Assembly (NCBI GenBank): GCA_041687295.1
Contig: JAWLCG010000017.1
Location: forward strand, 1-28,538
Origin: JAWLCG01 sp041687295
Lineage (GTDB): Bacteria; Planctomycetota; Phycisphaerae; SM23-33; FEN-1343
DNA: 28,538 nucleotides
Reading direction: 5' to 3'
Positions 1 through 6,892 of the stretch are shown here, piece by piece. The notes below the pieces were generated by a model. The model searched no databases, was not told where the DNA came from, and saw nothing but the letters and a program-made list of their open reading frames with translations. The position numbers were made by a program, and so were the translations under genes. Position 1 is the stretch's first letter. Each line of letters opens with the position of its first letter.

Positions 1-1
1 A

Positions 2-526
2 CTGGAGGTGCAGTGCCTGTTCAGCTGCAGCTCGAACGATCGGCCGCAGATGCTCTTCCGGCTGGACCCGTCGATCCTCGAGCGGCACGAGAACCACCTG
101 CGGCGGACGCTGGCCGACACGATGGACCAGCTGACGGCCCTGCAGAGCCAGCGGTGGGAACTGGAGACCGCCTGGGCGGGCGGGGGCGGTGAAACGAACC
201 CAATGGCCGAGGGTGCAGACGGCGGCGGAGGAACCACTTGCGCGGAATCCGGGGAGGCGGAGCGAAGCCAATCGGGCGAGGCGCAGACCGCCGAGGCCAC
301 CGCCGTCGAGGCGCCCGCCGCGGAGGAGGCCGTTGAAACGAACCCAATCGCTGCGGACGCAGCATCTGACTCCGAAGAGACTTGCGCCGATTCGGCGGAG
401 CCGGAGCGAACCCAGTCGGCCCCTCCGGCGAAGCCGTCGAAGCCCCGCCCCGAGCCGAGCGTGCCGGCCAACCCGGCCAACTACGTGCCCAGGACGCGGA
501 ACTACGGCCCGCCGCGGTACTGCTAA
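2..526 (+). CDS. Unknown protein, 5'-truncated by the window edge
   Basis: The reading frame is open from the first complete codon at base 2 to TAA at 524-526, so the true start lies outside the window; a GTG at 8 is only an internal codon candidate. The first 55 or so visible residues look like a folded helical segment rich in Arg, Glu and Leu (for example the stretch LERHENHLRRTLADTMDQL). The rest is low-complexity, Ala/Glu/Pro/Gly-rich and probably disordered, and ends in Pro/Asn/Tyr-rich sequence. The disordered part is built from an imperfect 144-bp (48-codon) tandem duplication that repeats ETNP- and RSQS/RTQS-like peptides. I do not recognise the family. No catalytic motif, signal peptide or membrane segment is visible in this part. 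It converges on the vWA gene at 862. Confidence 0.6.
   Translation: MEVQCLFSCSSNDRPQMLFRLDPSILERHENHLRRTLADTMDQLTALQSQRWELETAWAGGGGETNPMAEGADGGGGTTCAESGEAERSQSGEAQTAEATAVEAPAAEEAVETNPIAADAASDSEETCADSAEPERTQSAPPAKPSKPRPEPSVPANPANYVPRTRNYGPPRYC
191..478 (+). repeat. Imperfect 144-bp tandem duplication inside the first gene
   Basis: Motif ACGAACCCAATSG occurs at 194-206 and 338-350. Its variant GCGAASCCARTCGG occurs at 262-275 and 406-419. ACTTGCGC occurs at 236 and 380. Each pair is exactly 144 bp apart, so 191-334 and 335-478 are two diverged copies of one unit. The reading frame is kept through both. Within each unit the ACGAACCCAA-type motif is itself repeated 68 bp later. Confidence 0.7.
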
Positions 527-572
527 CGAGGCACTCGGCGGGGATTGAGCCTGCCGAGCGGCTGAAAAGCGA

Positions 573-606
573 GCCAAAGCGGCGATTGCATCGCCGCACT
601 CCATAC
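573..606. repeat. 34-bp palindromic interspersed repeat, copy 1
   Basis: Perfect 7-bp stem GCGGCGA/TCGCCGC with loop TTGCA (579-597), flanked by GCCAAA and ACTCCATAC. A 34-bp sequence at 26241-26274 has the same flanks and length and differs only in the loop and inner stem. Two copies 25 kb apart in unrelated intergenic DNA mark it as an interspersed repeat. Read on the minus strand it encodes a peptide of the MECGG.. type, which I associate with Planctomycetota draft genomes (recollection, not checked). Confidence 0.65.
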
Positions 607-665
607 GGCCCAGGCGGCCTTGACCGTCGGCGTGCGCGCGGAGGACGGGGCGGCAGGTGGGCGAT

Positions 666-694
666 CCCCTTCGCCCGGAGCCCCTTCGGGGCTC
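666..694. repeat. Interspersed repeat with 7-bp hairpin
   Basis: Bases 666-685 are the exact reverse complement of 9270-9289 (20 bp). They run into a perfect hairpin at 678-694: GAGCCCC, loop TTC, GGGGCTC. The hairpin could act as a terminator for the convergent genes, but there is no T-run. Confidence 0.6.
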
Positions 695-717
695 GGCGCA
701 TTGGGGGATGCCTGTTC

Positions 718-766
718 CGGGGGCTCACGTCCCCGGCTAAAGACTGGCGCCCCCCCGGGGCTCCGA
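718..766 (+). repeat. About 48-bp interspersed repeat, copy 1 (direct copy at 9231-9279)
   Basis: The block starts CGGGGGCTCACGTCCCC, continues with GGCTAAAGACTGGCGCCCC and ends GGGGCTCCG. The same order and spacing occurs at 9231-9279 on the same strand with few changes. Each copy holds two GC-rich inverted repeats (GGGG..CCCC, then GCCCC..GGGGC). Both copies sit immediately downstream of genes, so a transcription-end or RNA-stability role is possible. Confidence 0.65.
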
Positions 767-861
767 ACCATGCCCCTGGGGGGCTGAAGGATCAGCCAGT
801 GGGTCGGGGGAACCTTTCCCGACATCTCTGCACTCACCCACACGTCCAAAGGGCAAGTGGT

Positions 862-3339
862 CTAGCGGTTCTTGACCGCAGCCCCGCAGCCCGTGCAGAA
901 GCGGGCCGAGGGCGAGAGGCGCTGGCCGCACTGGGTGCAGAACTTTGCCGGGCCGGCCGGTGTCGGCTCCACCGAGGGGGCGGGGACCGACGGCTCGTCG
1001 GCGGTCGCCTCGGGCAGGTCGATCCGCAGGTGGGTGACCCGGCCCGGGGCGATGGTGATGGGCATGGTGAGCGTCTGGCCGCGGTGGCTGAGGCTCAGCT
1101 GGTAGGTGCCCGCCGGCAGCGGCAGGTCCTGGCCGGGGGTGCCGGAGGCGACGGTCTGGCCCTGGGCGTCGATTACGGTAAACCCTTGGGGCAGCGTGGG
1201 TCGGGCGGTGCCGCGCATCTCGGCGACCAGGTCGGCCGACAGGGCCACTGGCAGGTAGGTCCCGCCGGCCGAGCGGGCCATGGCCTGCATCTGGCGCGTC
1301 CAGTCGGGCCGTTCGACGTCAAAGCCGATGATCCGCAGGTTCACGCCGTCCAGGCCGGCCAGTCGGGCGGCCTCGGCCACCGGGTCGCGGCGCTGGGCGG
1401 TGTCCTCGCCGCCGTCGGTCAGCAGCACGACGGTGATGGGCTGGCTGGGGCGGGGGGCCAGGGCCTCCAGGTCCGCGCGGGCCTGTTCGAGGCTGCGGGC
1501 CAGCGGCGTCTTGCCGCGGGCGCGCAGGGCCATCAGGCGGCTCCGCATGGCCGGCAGGTCCAGCGGGGCCATGGGCACCTCCAGGGCGGTGTCGGTATCG
1601 GCCTGGGCGTCCAGGGCGGTGCGGCGATGGCCGTAGACCCGCAGGGCGACCTGCGTCTGGGCCGGCAGGGCCTCCAGCAGCGCCAGCACGCCGGCGCGGG
1701 CGACGTCGAACTTGGTGCCGCTCGCCCCGGCCGGTGCCAGCATCGAGCCGGAGGCATCCAGGATGATGTACACCCGGCCGCCCAGCTGGCTGGCGATCAT
1801 CGTCCGCAGCGTGCCCGGACCGGTGGGGGGGGCGGCGCTGGGCGTCGCCCGCGTCAGGAACAGCAGCGCGTAGCAGGTCGACTCCAGCTGGCCGTCATGG
1901 CTGTCCCACGAGCCGTCGGGCTGCTGGGCGTCCACCAGGTGGCGGGCGCCGAGGGGGTACCACTCGTGCGGGCCGATGAACTCGATGCCGAGGATCTGCC
2001 CCACGCGCTCCAGCGAGTAGAGGTAGTAGTAGTGGTGCGTGTTTCCGTGCTCGGGGTTGCCCTCGATGCTCCAGTGGCGGACCAGCCAGGCCAGGCCCCG
2101 CAGGACGCCCGGGTCGGTCAGGGGCTCGTTGCCCAGGTGGTGCAGGGCCAGGGCGATGGAGCAGATGCCCGCGCAGGTCATGCTGCCGTAGCCGCGCCGG
2201 CCGTGGGGTTGGTAGGCCCAGCCGCCGTCGTCGCACTGGCCCTGTTGGAAGGAGCGCAGGGACCGCTGCCACAGCTCGCGGGGCACCTTGAAGCCCCACC
2301 GGTCGGCCGTCCAGACGCCCAGGACCGCGAACTGGCTGACGGAGTTGTCGCCGTCCTCGCCGACGGCCCAGTCTGTGCGGCGCTGCCAGTAGCCCTCGCC
2401 GGGGGCGGGTCCCTGGGGCTGCTCCAGGTTGACCAGGGCCATCACCGCGCCGTCATCGGCGGGGTTGTAGTCCCACGAGCCCTCGGGGCCCTGGGCCTCG
2501 ATCAGGTAGCGCAGGGCCTGGCGCATGCGGTAGTCGAACGTCGGGTCGCCCACGCCCTCCAGGACCATGGGCACCAGGCCCTGTTCGTAGATCTGTCGGC
2601 CGGCGAGGTCCAGGCTGGCCAGGAAGCTCCGCACGAGCGGGTCGAATTCGGGGATCTCGCTGAGCCCGTCTGCGTGCAGCAGGGCCAGGCAGGCCAGCAG
2701 GTGCTTGCCGTGGTGGAGGCCCTCCTCCCGGCCGCGAATCTGCTTCTGGAGCTCGTTCCACAGCCATAGTCGGCCTCGGGCGATGGCCTGGTTGACCTGC
2801 TCGCCCGTCAGGCCCACGCCTTCGAGGCCCTGCGGGACGCGGCTGGGGTCGATGACCTGCGTGGTGCCCACGAAGACCGCCCCGTCCGGCCGGCGGGTGA
2901 CGGCTTTGTCGGCGGGGACCTCCGGCCGGTCGTCCGGGTCGGCGTCGTCCTGGGCCTCGTCCGCGGGGGCCGGCTCGGTTTCGTCCTCGGCGTCGTCCTC
3001 GGCCTGCTCCTCGTCGGCGAGTTCCTCGACGGATTCCTCGTCGACGGCCTCGTCGTCGGACTCCTCCTCGGATTCCTCCTCGACGGAGTCCTCGTCGTCT
3101 GCCGGCTCAGCCGGGTCGTCCCGCGGGTCCTCGGCCGGCGGTTCGTCGGGCTCGGCGGCATCGTCCGGGTCGGCGGGCTGATCGTACCCCCAGTCGGTGT
3201 CGTCTTCGGTGGCCGGGGCGTCCTGGGGGGGCCAGGCGGCCAGGGTCGCCGCTGTCACAGCCGGCAGGATCGTCGAGGCCAGGCAGGTCGTGCACACGAG
3301 GCCCAGCGGCAGGGCCAGCCACATCAACCAGCGCATCAT
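862..3339 (-). CDS. Exported toroid (squalene-cyclase-like) + vWA protein with C-terminal double zinc ribbon
   Basis: Predicted 825 aa. I start it at the ATGATG at 3339/3336, directly before a hydrophobic signal-like segment (residues 1-30); codons upstream to 3489 look like leader. Order of parts: signal or anchor; strongly acidic Glu/Asp linker, about 40-145; alpha/alpha-toroid region of the prenyltransferase/squalene-cyclase type, about 185-500, with QW-like motifs EGSWDY, DGGWAY and DGSWDS; vWA domain, about 520-690, with MIDAS motif DASGS (528-532), the TPL threonine near 611 and TDGGED (641-646); a beta-rich PEGA-like part to about 775; two CxxC knuckles FCTQCG and FCTGCG in the last 27 residues. 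No DxDD motif of true cyclases is seen, so the toroid is probably a binding scaffold. It diverges from the CsgG-like gene, whose product ends in the same type of zinc ribbon. Exact role unknown. Confidence 0.88.
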   Translation of the reverse strand: MMRWLMWLALPLGLVCTTCLASTILPAVTAATLAAWPPQDAPATEDDTDWGYDQPADPDDAAEPDEPPAEDPRDDPAEPADDEDSVEEESEEESDDEAVDEESVEELADEEQAEDDAEDETEPAPADEAQDDADPDDRPEVPADKAVTRRPDGAVFVGTTQVIDPSRVPQGLEGVGLTGEQVNQAIARGRLWLWNELQKQIRGREEGLHHGKHLLACLALLHADGLSEIPEFDPLVRSFLASLDLAGRQIYEQGLVPMVLEGVGDPTFDYRMRQALRYLIEAQGPEGSWDYNPADDGAVMALVNLEQPQGPAPGEGYWQRRTDWAVGEDGDNSVSQFAVLGVWTADRWGFKVPRELWQRSLRSFQQGQCDDGGWAYQPHGRRGYGSMTCAGICSIALALHHLGNEPLTDPGVLRGLAWLVRHWSIEGNPEHGNTHHYYYLYSLERVGQILGIEFIGPHEWYPLGARHLVDAQQPDGSWDSHDGQLESTCYALLFLTRATPSAAPPTGPGTLRTMIASQLGGRVYIILDASGSMLAPAGASGTKFDVARAGVLALLEALPAQTQVALRVYGHRRTALDAQADTDTALEVPMAPLDLPAMRSRLMALRARGKTPLARSLEQARADLEALAPRPSQPITVVLLTDGGEDTAQRRDPVAEAARLAGLDGVNLRIIGFDVERPDWTRQMQAMARSAGGTYLPVALSADLVAEMRGTARPTLPQGFTVIDAQGQTVASGTPGQDLPLPAGTYQLSLSHRGQTLTMPITIAPGRVTHLRIDLPEATADEPSVPAPSVEPTPAGPAKFCTQCGQRLSPSARFCTGCGAAVKNR

Positions 3340-3653
3340 GGTGCCATTCCATCGGTAGTCGCTAACTGCCCGGGGAACCCGCGTCCCGGGGCGCAGCCGA
3401 GCGAGAAGGGTCGCCAGACACAGTATCGGCCGGCTGGGCTGGCTGCAACAGAAACAGCTTCGCAGTCGGGCCCGCAAGGTCTCATGCAACCCCTGCCGTT
3501 GTGCCGATCCTATCTCCAGGGTCTGCGCCCTGTCCGGGGCGTCCCCTAATCGGATGATTGTGTTTGGCCTGGCGGGTGGGTAAGCTTCCTGCCGCCCTGG
3601 CCGGGGCCTCCCGGCACGGACCGGGCTATCCTCGACTGGAAACGGAATCGACG
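3340..3653. other. Divergent intergenic region
   Basis: The 314 bp between the two divergent start codons must hold control signals for both transcripts. Apart from the weak minus-strand promoter candidate at 3420-3448 I see no strong -10/-35 pair, operator or riboswitch. The minus-strand frame of the vWA gene stays open to 3489, but its Arg/Cys-rich sequence does not look like protein. Confidence 0.5.
3420..3448 (-). promoter_or_regulatory. Weak candidate promoter for the vWA gene
   Basis: Minus strand: -35-like TTGCAG (3448-3443), 17-bp spacer, -10-like TACTGT (3425-3420), about 80 bp before the chosen start. Only three of six bases match in each box, so this is suggestive at best. Confidence 0.2.
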
Positions 3654-4574
3654 ATGAAAAGCTGGTTTGTTCGCTCGCTGGTGTCTGTGGCGTGTGCGGT
3701 GGTGCTGCTGGGCGTCGCGGGGTGCGGAGACGTCACCGAGTCGGCCCATTCGGACAGCCTGACGACGCATGTCGGCGTGTACAACCCCGGCCCGGTGGGC
3801 GTCAGTCGGCCCCGCGTGGGCGTGCCGCCGTTCAAGGTGACGGCCGAGGATAGTGACGACCCGGCCGGGCAGCTCAACGAGATCGCCGCCGACGCCATGA
3901 CCACCCTGGCCGTGCAGTCAGGCCGGTTCGCGGTCATCGAGCGGGCGCAGCTGGAGCAGCTGCTCCGCGAGCAGGGGCTCGAGGGCATCGTCACCCCCGG
4001 CGAGATGGCCCGGCCGGGGCAGGTCCGCGGCGTGGACTACCTGATGATCGGCAAGATCACGAACCTGCGCGTCAAGCGGGCGAACGTCTCCAAGGGCTTC
4101 GGCCTGGCGCAGGTGAACCTGCCGGGCGGGGGCGACTTCGGCGGCCTGGACATCCAGCGGCGCAAGGTGCAGCTTGTGGTGGACTGCGGCGTGGACATCC
4201 GCCTGGTCGACCCGACCACCGGCGAGGTGCTGGCCGCCCACTTCGGCGAGTTCCAGCGGGTGGACGAGGCCAAGGCCATGGGCGTGGAGATTCTCGGCGC
4301 CAGCGCCGAGGCCGACGCCGACGTCGAGATCGACTCCGACTCGCACGGCAAGATCTTCCGCCTGGCCCTGGACGAGGCCCTGCGCAAGATGCTGCCGCAG
4401 GTCGACCAGGTGCTGCTGACGCGGAACCGGGCGACCCCCGCGGTGGTGCCCGCGGCCCTGGTCGCCGAGGCGCCGGCGGCCCAGAAGGCGTCGCGGTTCT
4501 GCAGCCAGTGCGGCCAGGGCATGGCCGGTGGGGCCAAGTTCTGCGCCGGCTGCGGCACGCCCGTTAAGGAGTGA
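3654..4574 (+). CDS. CsgG-family lipoprotein with C-terminal double zinc ribbon
   Basis: Predicted 306 aa. The start ATG at 3654 begins a lipoprotein signal peptide with lipobox VAGC, so Cys24 should be lipidated after cleavage. Residues about 45-255 match the CsgG/curli-secretion fold in pattern: RVGVPPF near the start, then AVIERAQLEQLLREQ, a GVDYLMIGKI strand, VDIRLVDPTTGEVL, and a final helix LALDEALRKML. CsgG proteins form outer-membrane pores in curli export; many relatives in other phyla are periplasmic-facing lipoproteins of unknown role. The last 28 residues carry FCSQCG and FCAGCG, two zinc knuckles rarely seen on an exported lipoprotein and shared with the divergent vWA protein. 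The following gene begins 8 bp after its stop. Confidence 0.85.
   Translation: MKSWFVRSLVSVACAVVLLGVAGCGDVTESAHSDSLTTHVGVYNPGPVGVSRPRVGVPPFKVTAEDSDDPAGQLNEIAADAMTTLAVQSGRFAVIERAQLEQLLREQGLEGIVTPGEMARPGQVRGVDYLMIGKITNLRVKRANVSKGFGLAQVNLPGGGDFGGLDIQRRKVQLVVDCGVDIRLVDPTTGEVLAAHFGEFQRVDEAKAMGVEILGASAEADADVEIDSDSHGKIFRLALDEALRKMLPQVDQVLLTRNRATPAVVPAALVAEAPAAQKASRFCSQCGQGMAGGAKFCAGCGTPVKE
4566..4571 (+). promoter_or_regulatory. Ribosome binding site choosing the ATG at 4583
   Basis: AAGGAG ends 11 bases before ATG 4583. An in-frame GTG at 4571 overlaps both this site and the preceding stop, so it would lack a usable Shine-Dalgarno sequence. The ATG is therefore the better start, although a coupled GTG start cannot be excluded. 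Confidence 0.55.
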
Positions 4575-4582
4575 GCACGCCC

Positions 4583-6892
4583 ATGCCATCGCGATTGCGA
4601 CGAGTCCGCTGGCTGGCCGGGCTGGCCGTGCTGCTGGCCGGCGGGCTCGCCCCGGCCCGGGCCCAGCAGCCGGCCGGCGGCGAGTGGGTCGACACCTACG
4701 TGGCTGCCGCCGAGCTGATCCGCCGCGAGGTGCTTCGCCCGGACCGCTGCCCCCACGACCCGGCGGCCGTGGTGCTCACCGTGGGCCGCGACCCCCAGGC
4801 CCTGGCCCGCTACGTCCGCGAGCAGGTGGCCTACGAGCCGCAGGCCGGCTGTGTCCGCGGCCCGCAGGCCACCCTGGCCGCCCGCGCGGGCGGCGACTGG
4901 GATCGGGCGGCCCTGCTGGCGGCCCTGCTGGGCGAGGCGGGCCACCAGGCCCGCTTCCGCGTCGTCGTCCGCACGCCGGCCCAGCGGCAGGCCGTCGTGG
5001 ACGGCTTCCTGGCCCAGCCGGGGCGCGAGCGGCTGGTCTTCGGCCGACCCAGCGCCTCGGTGCCGCCCCCGCCGCCCTCGGAGCTGCTGGCCCGCTGCGG
5101 CGTCGCGCCGCAGAACCGCACGATCCTCGCCGCCCAGAGCCTCGCCCGCTGGCAGCGGCTGATCGATGAAGCCTACGACGCCGCCAGCGTCGAGGCGGAG
5201 TGGATCGGCCAGGCCCTGCGCTCGGCCGGGCAGGCCCTGGCCGCCCCGTCGGCGGAGGCGTGGTACGCCCAGCTGCTGACGGGTGCCAGCGAGCGCGTGG
5301 TCGTGGAGCTTTACGGCGGGCAGGTGCTCGACGTCAGTCCCGAGGCCGAGCCCCTGCCCGCAGCGCAAGCCCGCCAGGGCCGGGCCTTCGCCGACGTGCC
5401 GGCCAACCGGCTCGCCCGGCTGACCCTGCGCCTGTGGATGCACGTGGCCGGCGAGGGCGCCCCGCCCAAGCCGGTGCTGCTGCTGGAGCGCCCGCTGGTG
5501 CTGGGCCCGCTGTTCGGCCAGCCGATCCGCCTGGAGGTGGTGCCCGCCGACGCCCAGGCCGTCGCCCAGCCCCCCGCCGGCTGGTCGGACCGGCAGTGGT
5601 ACGAGCACGTCAAACGCTTCGAGAAGTTCCAGGCCGTCCTGTGCGTCGGGCCCGCCTGGGAGGCCAGCAAGGTCTTCGACCTCGCCGGCCAACTGCACGA
5701 CGTGGCCGCCGACGGGCGGATCGAGTCCGCCCAGGACGTCGGAGCGGCCGTCAACCGCGGCTTCGGCGGCCTGTTCGGCGGCGGGGAGCCCGAGGCCCCG
5801 CCCGCCACCCGCCTGGAGTCGCTGGTGCTCGAGGTCGAGCTGGACGTGCCGGCCCGTGCGCCGGTGCGTCAGCAGCGGCTGCTCGTGAGCGACCTGCGGC
5901 CAGGGGTCAGCCCCGTCTACCACGCCGACCTGCTGGCGTCGGCCGGGCCGATCAGCCCGGCCAGCATGGCCTGGATGATGGTCGAGGCGATGGCCGACAA
6001 CGCCCCGATCCTGGCCCAGGTGGTCCAGAGCGACGATCCCGGCCGGTTCAGCCAGGCCCCGCCGGCCACCCGCGTGTCGCGCCTGCTGCACGAGTGGCAG
6101 CTCGCCCGTTACGCCCTCACCGAGCGGTTGTTGGCCGACGAGCCGGCCCTGACCCCGCTGGCCGGGCCGATGCTGGCCCTGTGGACCACGCAGCTGGTGG
6201 TTGACGACGCCGCCGGCGAGGTCACGGGCCGGGCCGCCCTGGACGTGGTGTGGGACGAGCTGCTGCTGGCCCCCCGCCGGCCGGCCGACGCGGCCCGGGC
6301 GTTCGAGCGCAACGTCCGGCTGGGCGTGGCCTCGACGGTCTTCGAGTCGCTGCTGGTGCGGGATATCCGCCCGCCGGCGGGAATGCGTGGGGCTCTGGCG
6401 GAGGCAACGCTGTTCCAGCTCAAGGGCGAGCCCCCCGTTGTCCGCCCGCCCGGGGCCGACGGCCCGCTTCAGGCGGCCCCGCTGGCGGCCTGGGCGATCG
6501 CCCGCAACGAGACCGGCCGGCTGTTGGTGCTGCCCGGCCACGAGGCCCCCGAGAGCTGGTGGAGCCTCAACCCCGCCACCGGCGCCACCATCGGCCGGGG
6601 CGACGCCGGCGAGGGCCAGTCGGCCATCGAGTACCTCAAGATCACCAAGATGAACCTCGACAACCTCAAGTGCTTCCTGGGTTTCACGGCCGGGGCCTTG
6701 CAGGGCCAGGGCTCCTCGGCCGCCACGAGCTGGCTGCAGTGCGTCACCGGCGCCAATGCCACCGGGGCGATGGGCGCCGCGGGCAGCTCGATGCAGCTCA
6801 GCGCCGGCCTGGCCAGCCAGGGCACGCTGATCGGTCTGCTGGCCGATTCGCTGACGATCATGTCGGCCATCCAAGAGGCGGGAGAGAAGTGA
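4583..6892 (+). CDS. Exported transglutaminase-like protein lacking the catalytic Cys
   Basis: Predicted 769 aa. An Arg-rich start and hydrophobic core LAGLAVLLAGGLAPARA form a clear signal peptide ending near residue 27. Residues about 66-126 follow the transglutaminase-like fold: an ARYVREQVAYEP helix, then GGDWDRAALLAALLGEAGHQARF. In active transglutaminases the position before the long helix is Cys; here it is Asp/Trp, and no HAWVE-type His motif follows. A similar Cys-less version is known at the start of some secreted RHS/YD-repeat proteins. The remaining 640 residues are unrecognised, with a Gly/Ala-rich C-terminus of moderate hydrophobicity near 690-760. It lies 8 bp after the CsgG-like gene and overlaps the next gene by 1 bp (TGATG), so the three are surely cotranscribed. 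Likely a structural or binding protein. Confidence 0.8.
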   Translation: MPSRLRRVRWLAGLAVLLAGGLAPARAQQPAGGEWVDTYVAAAELIRREVLRPDRCPHDPAAVVLTVGRDPQALARYVREQVAYEPQAGCVRGPQATLAARAGGDWDRAALLAALLGEAGHQARFRVVVRTPAQRQAVVDGFLAQPGRERLVFGRPSASVPPPPPSELLARCGVAPQNRTILAAQSLARWQRLIDEAYDAASVEAEWIGQALRSAGQALAAPSAEAWYAQLLTGASERVVVELYGGQVLDVSPEAEPLPAAQARQGRAFADVPANRLARLTLRLWMHVAGEGAPPKPVLLLERPLVLGPLFGQPIRLEVVPADAQAVAQPPAGWSDRQWYEHVKRFEKFQAVLCVGPAWEASKVFDLAGQLHDVAADGRIESAQDVGAAVNRGFGGLFGGGEPEAPPATRLESLVLEVELDVPARAPVRQQRLLVSDLRPGVSPVYHADLLASAGPISPASMAWMMVEAMADNAPILAQVVQSDDPGRFSQAPPATRVSRLLHEWQLARYALTERLLADEPALTPLAGPMLALWTTQLVVDDAAGEVTGRAALDVVWDELLLAPRRPADAARAFERNVRLGVASTVFESLLVRDIRPPAGMRGALAEATLFQLKGEPPVVRPPGADGPLQAAPLAAWAIARNETGRLLVLPGHEAPESWWSLNPATGATIGRGDAGEGQSAIEYLKITKMNLDNLKCFLGFTAGALQGQGSSAATSWLQCVTGANATGAMGAAGSSMQLSAGLASQGTLIGLLADSLTIMSAIQEAGEK

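Larger units (their letters stand above)
527..861. other. Repeat-rich intergenic region between convergent genes
   Basis: No gene is convincing here. The stretch holds several GC-rich inverted repeats: 579-597, 678-694, and blocks at 718-766 that recur elsewhere in the window. The genes on either side converge, so one or more of these hairpins may end both transcripts. None is followed by a U-tract. Confidence 0.6.

Noticed and set aside
846..880. tRNA D-arm-like string GTGGTCTAGCGGTT
   Set aside because: It lies at the 3' end of the vWA gene; no acceptor stem, anticodon arm or T-arm fits around it.
382..2769. Long plus-strand open frame opposite the vWA gene
   Set aside because: Gly/Ala/Gln/Arg-rich product without domains; a by-product of the GC-rich codon pattern on the other strand. 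The same applies to 4037-6898 (-), 6895-9075 (-), 9361-11475 (+), 12750-14471 (+), 19542-21638 (+) and 22005-23816 (+).
3340..3489. N-terminal extension of the vWA protein
   Set aside because: Arg/Cys-rich and placed before an obvious signal peptide; the ATG at 3339 is the sensible start.
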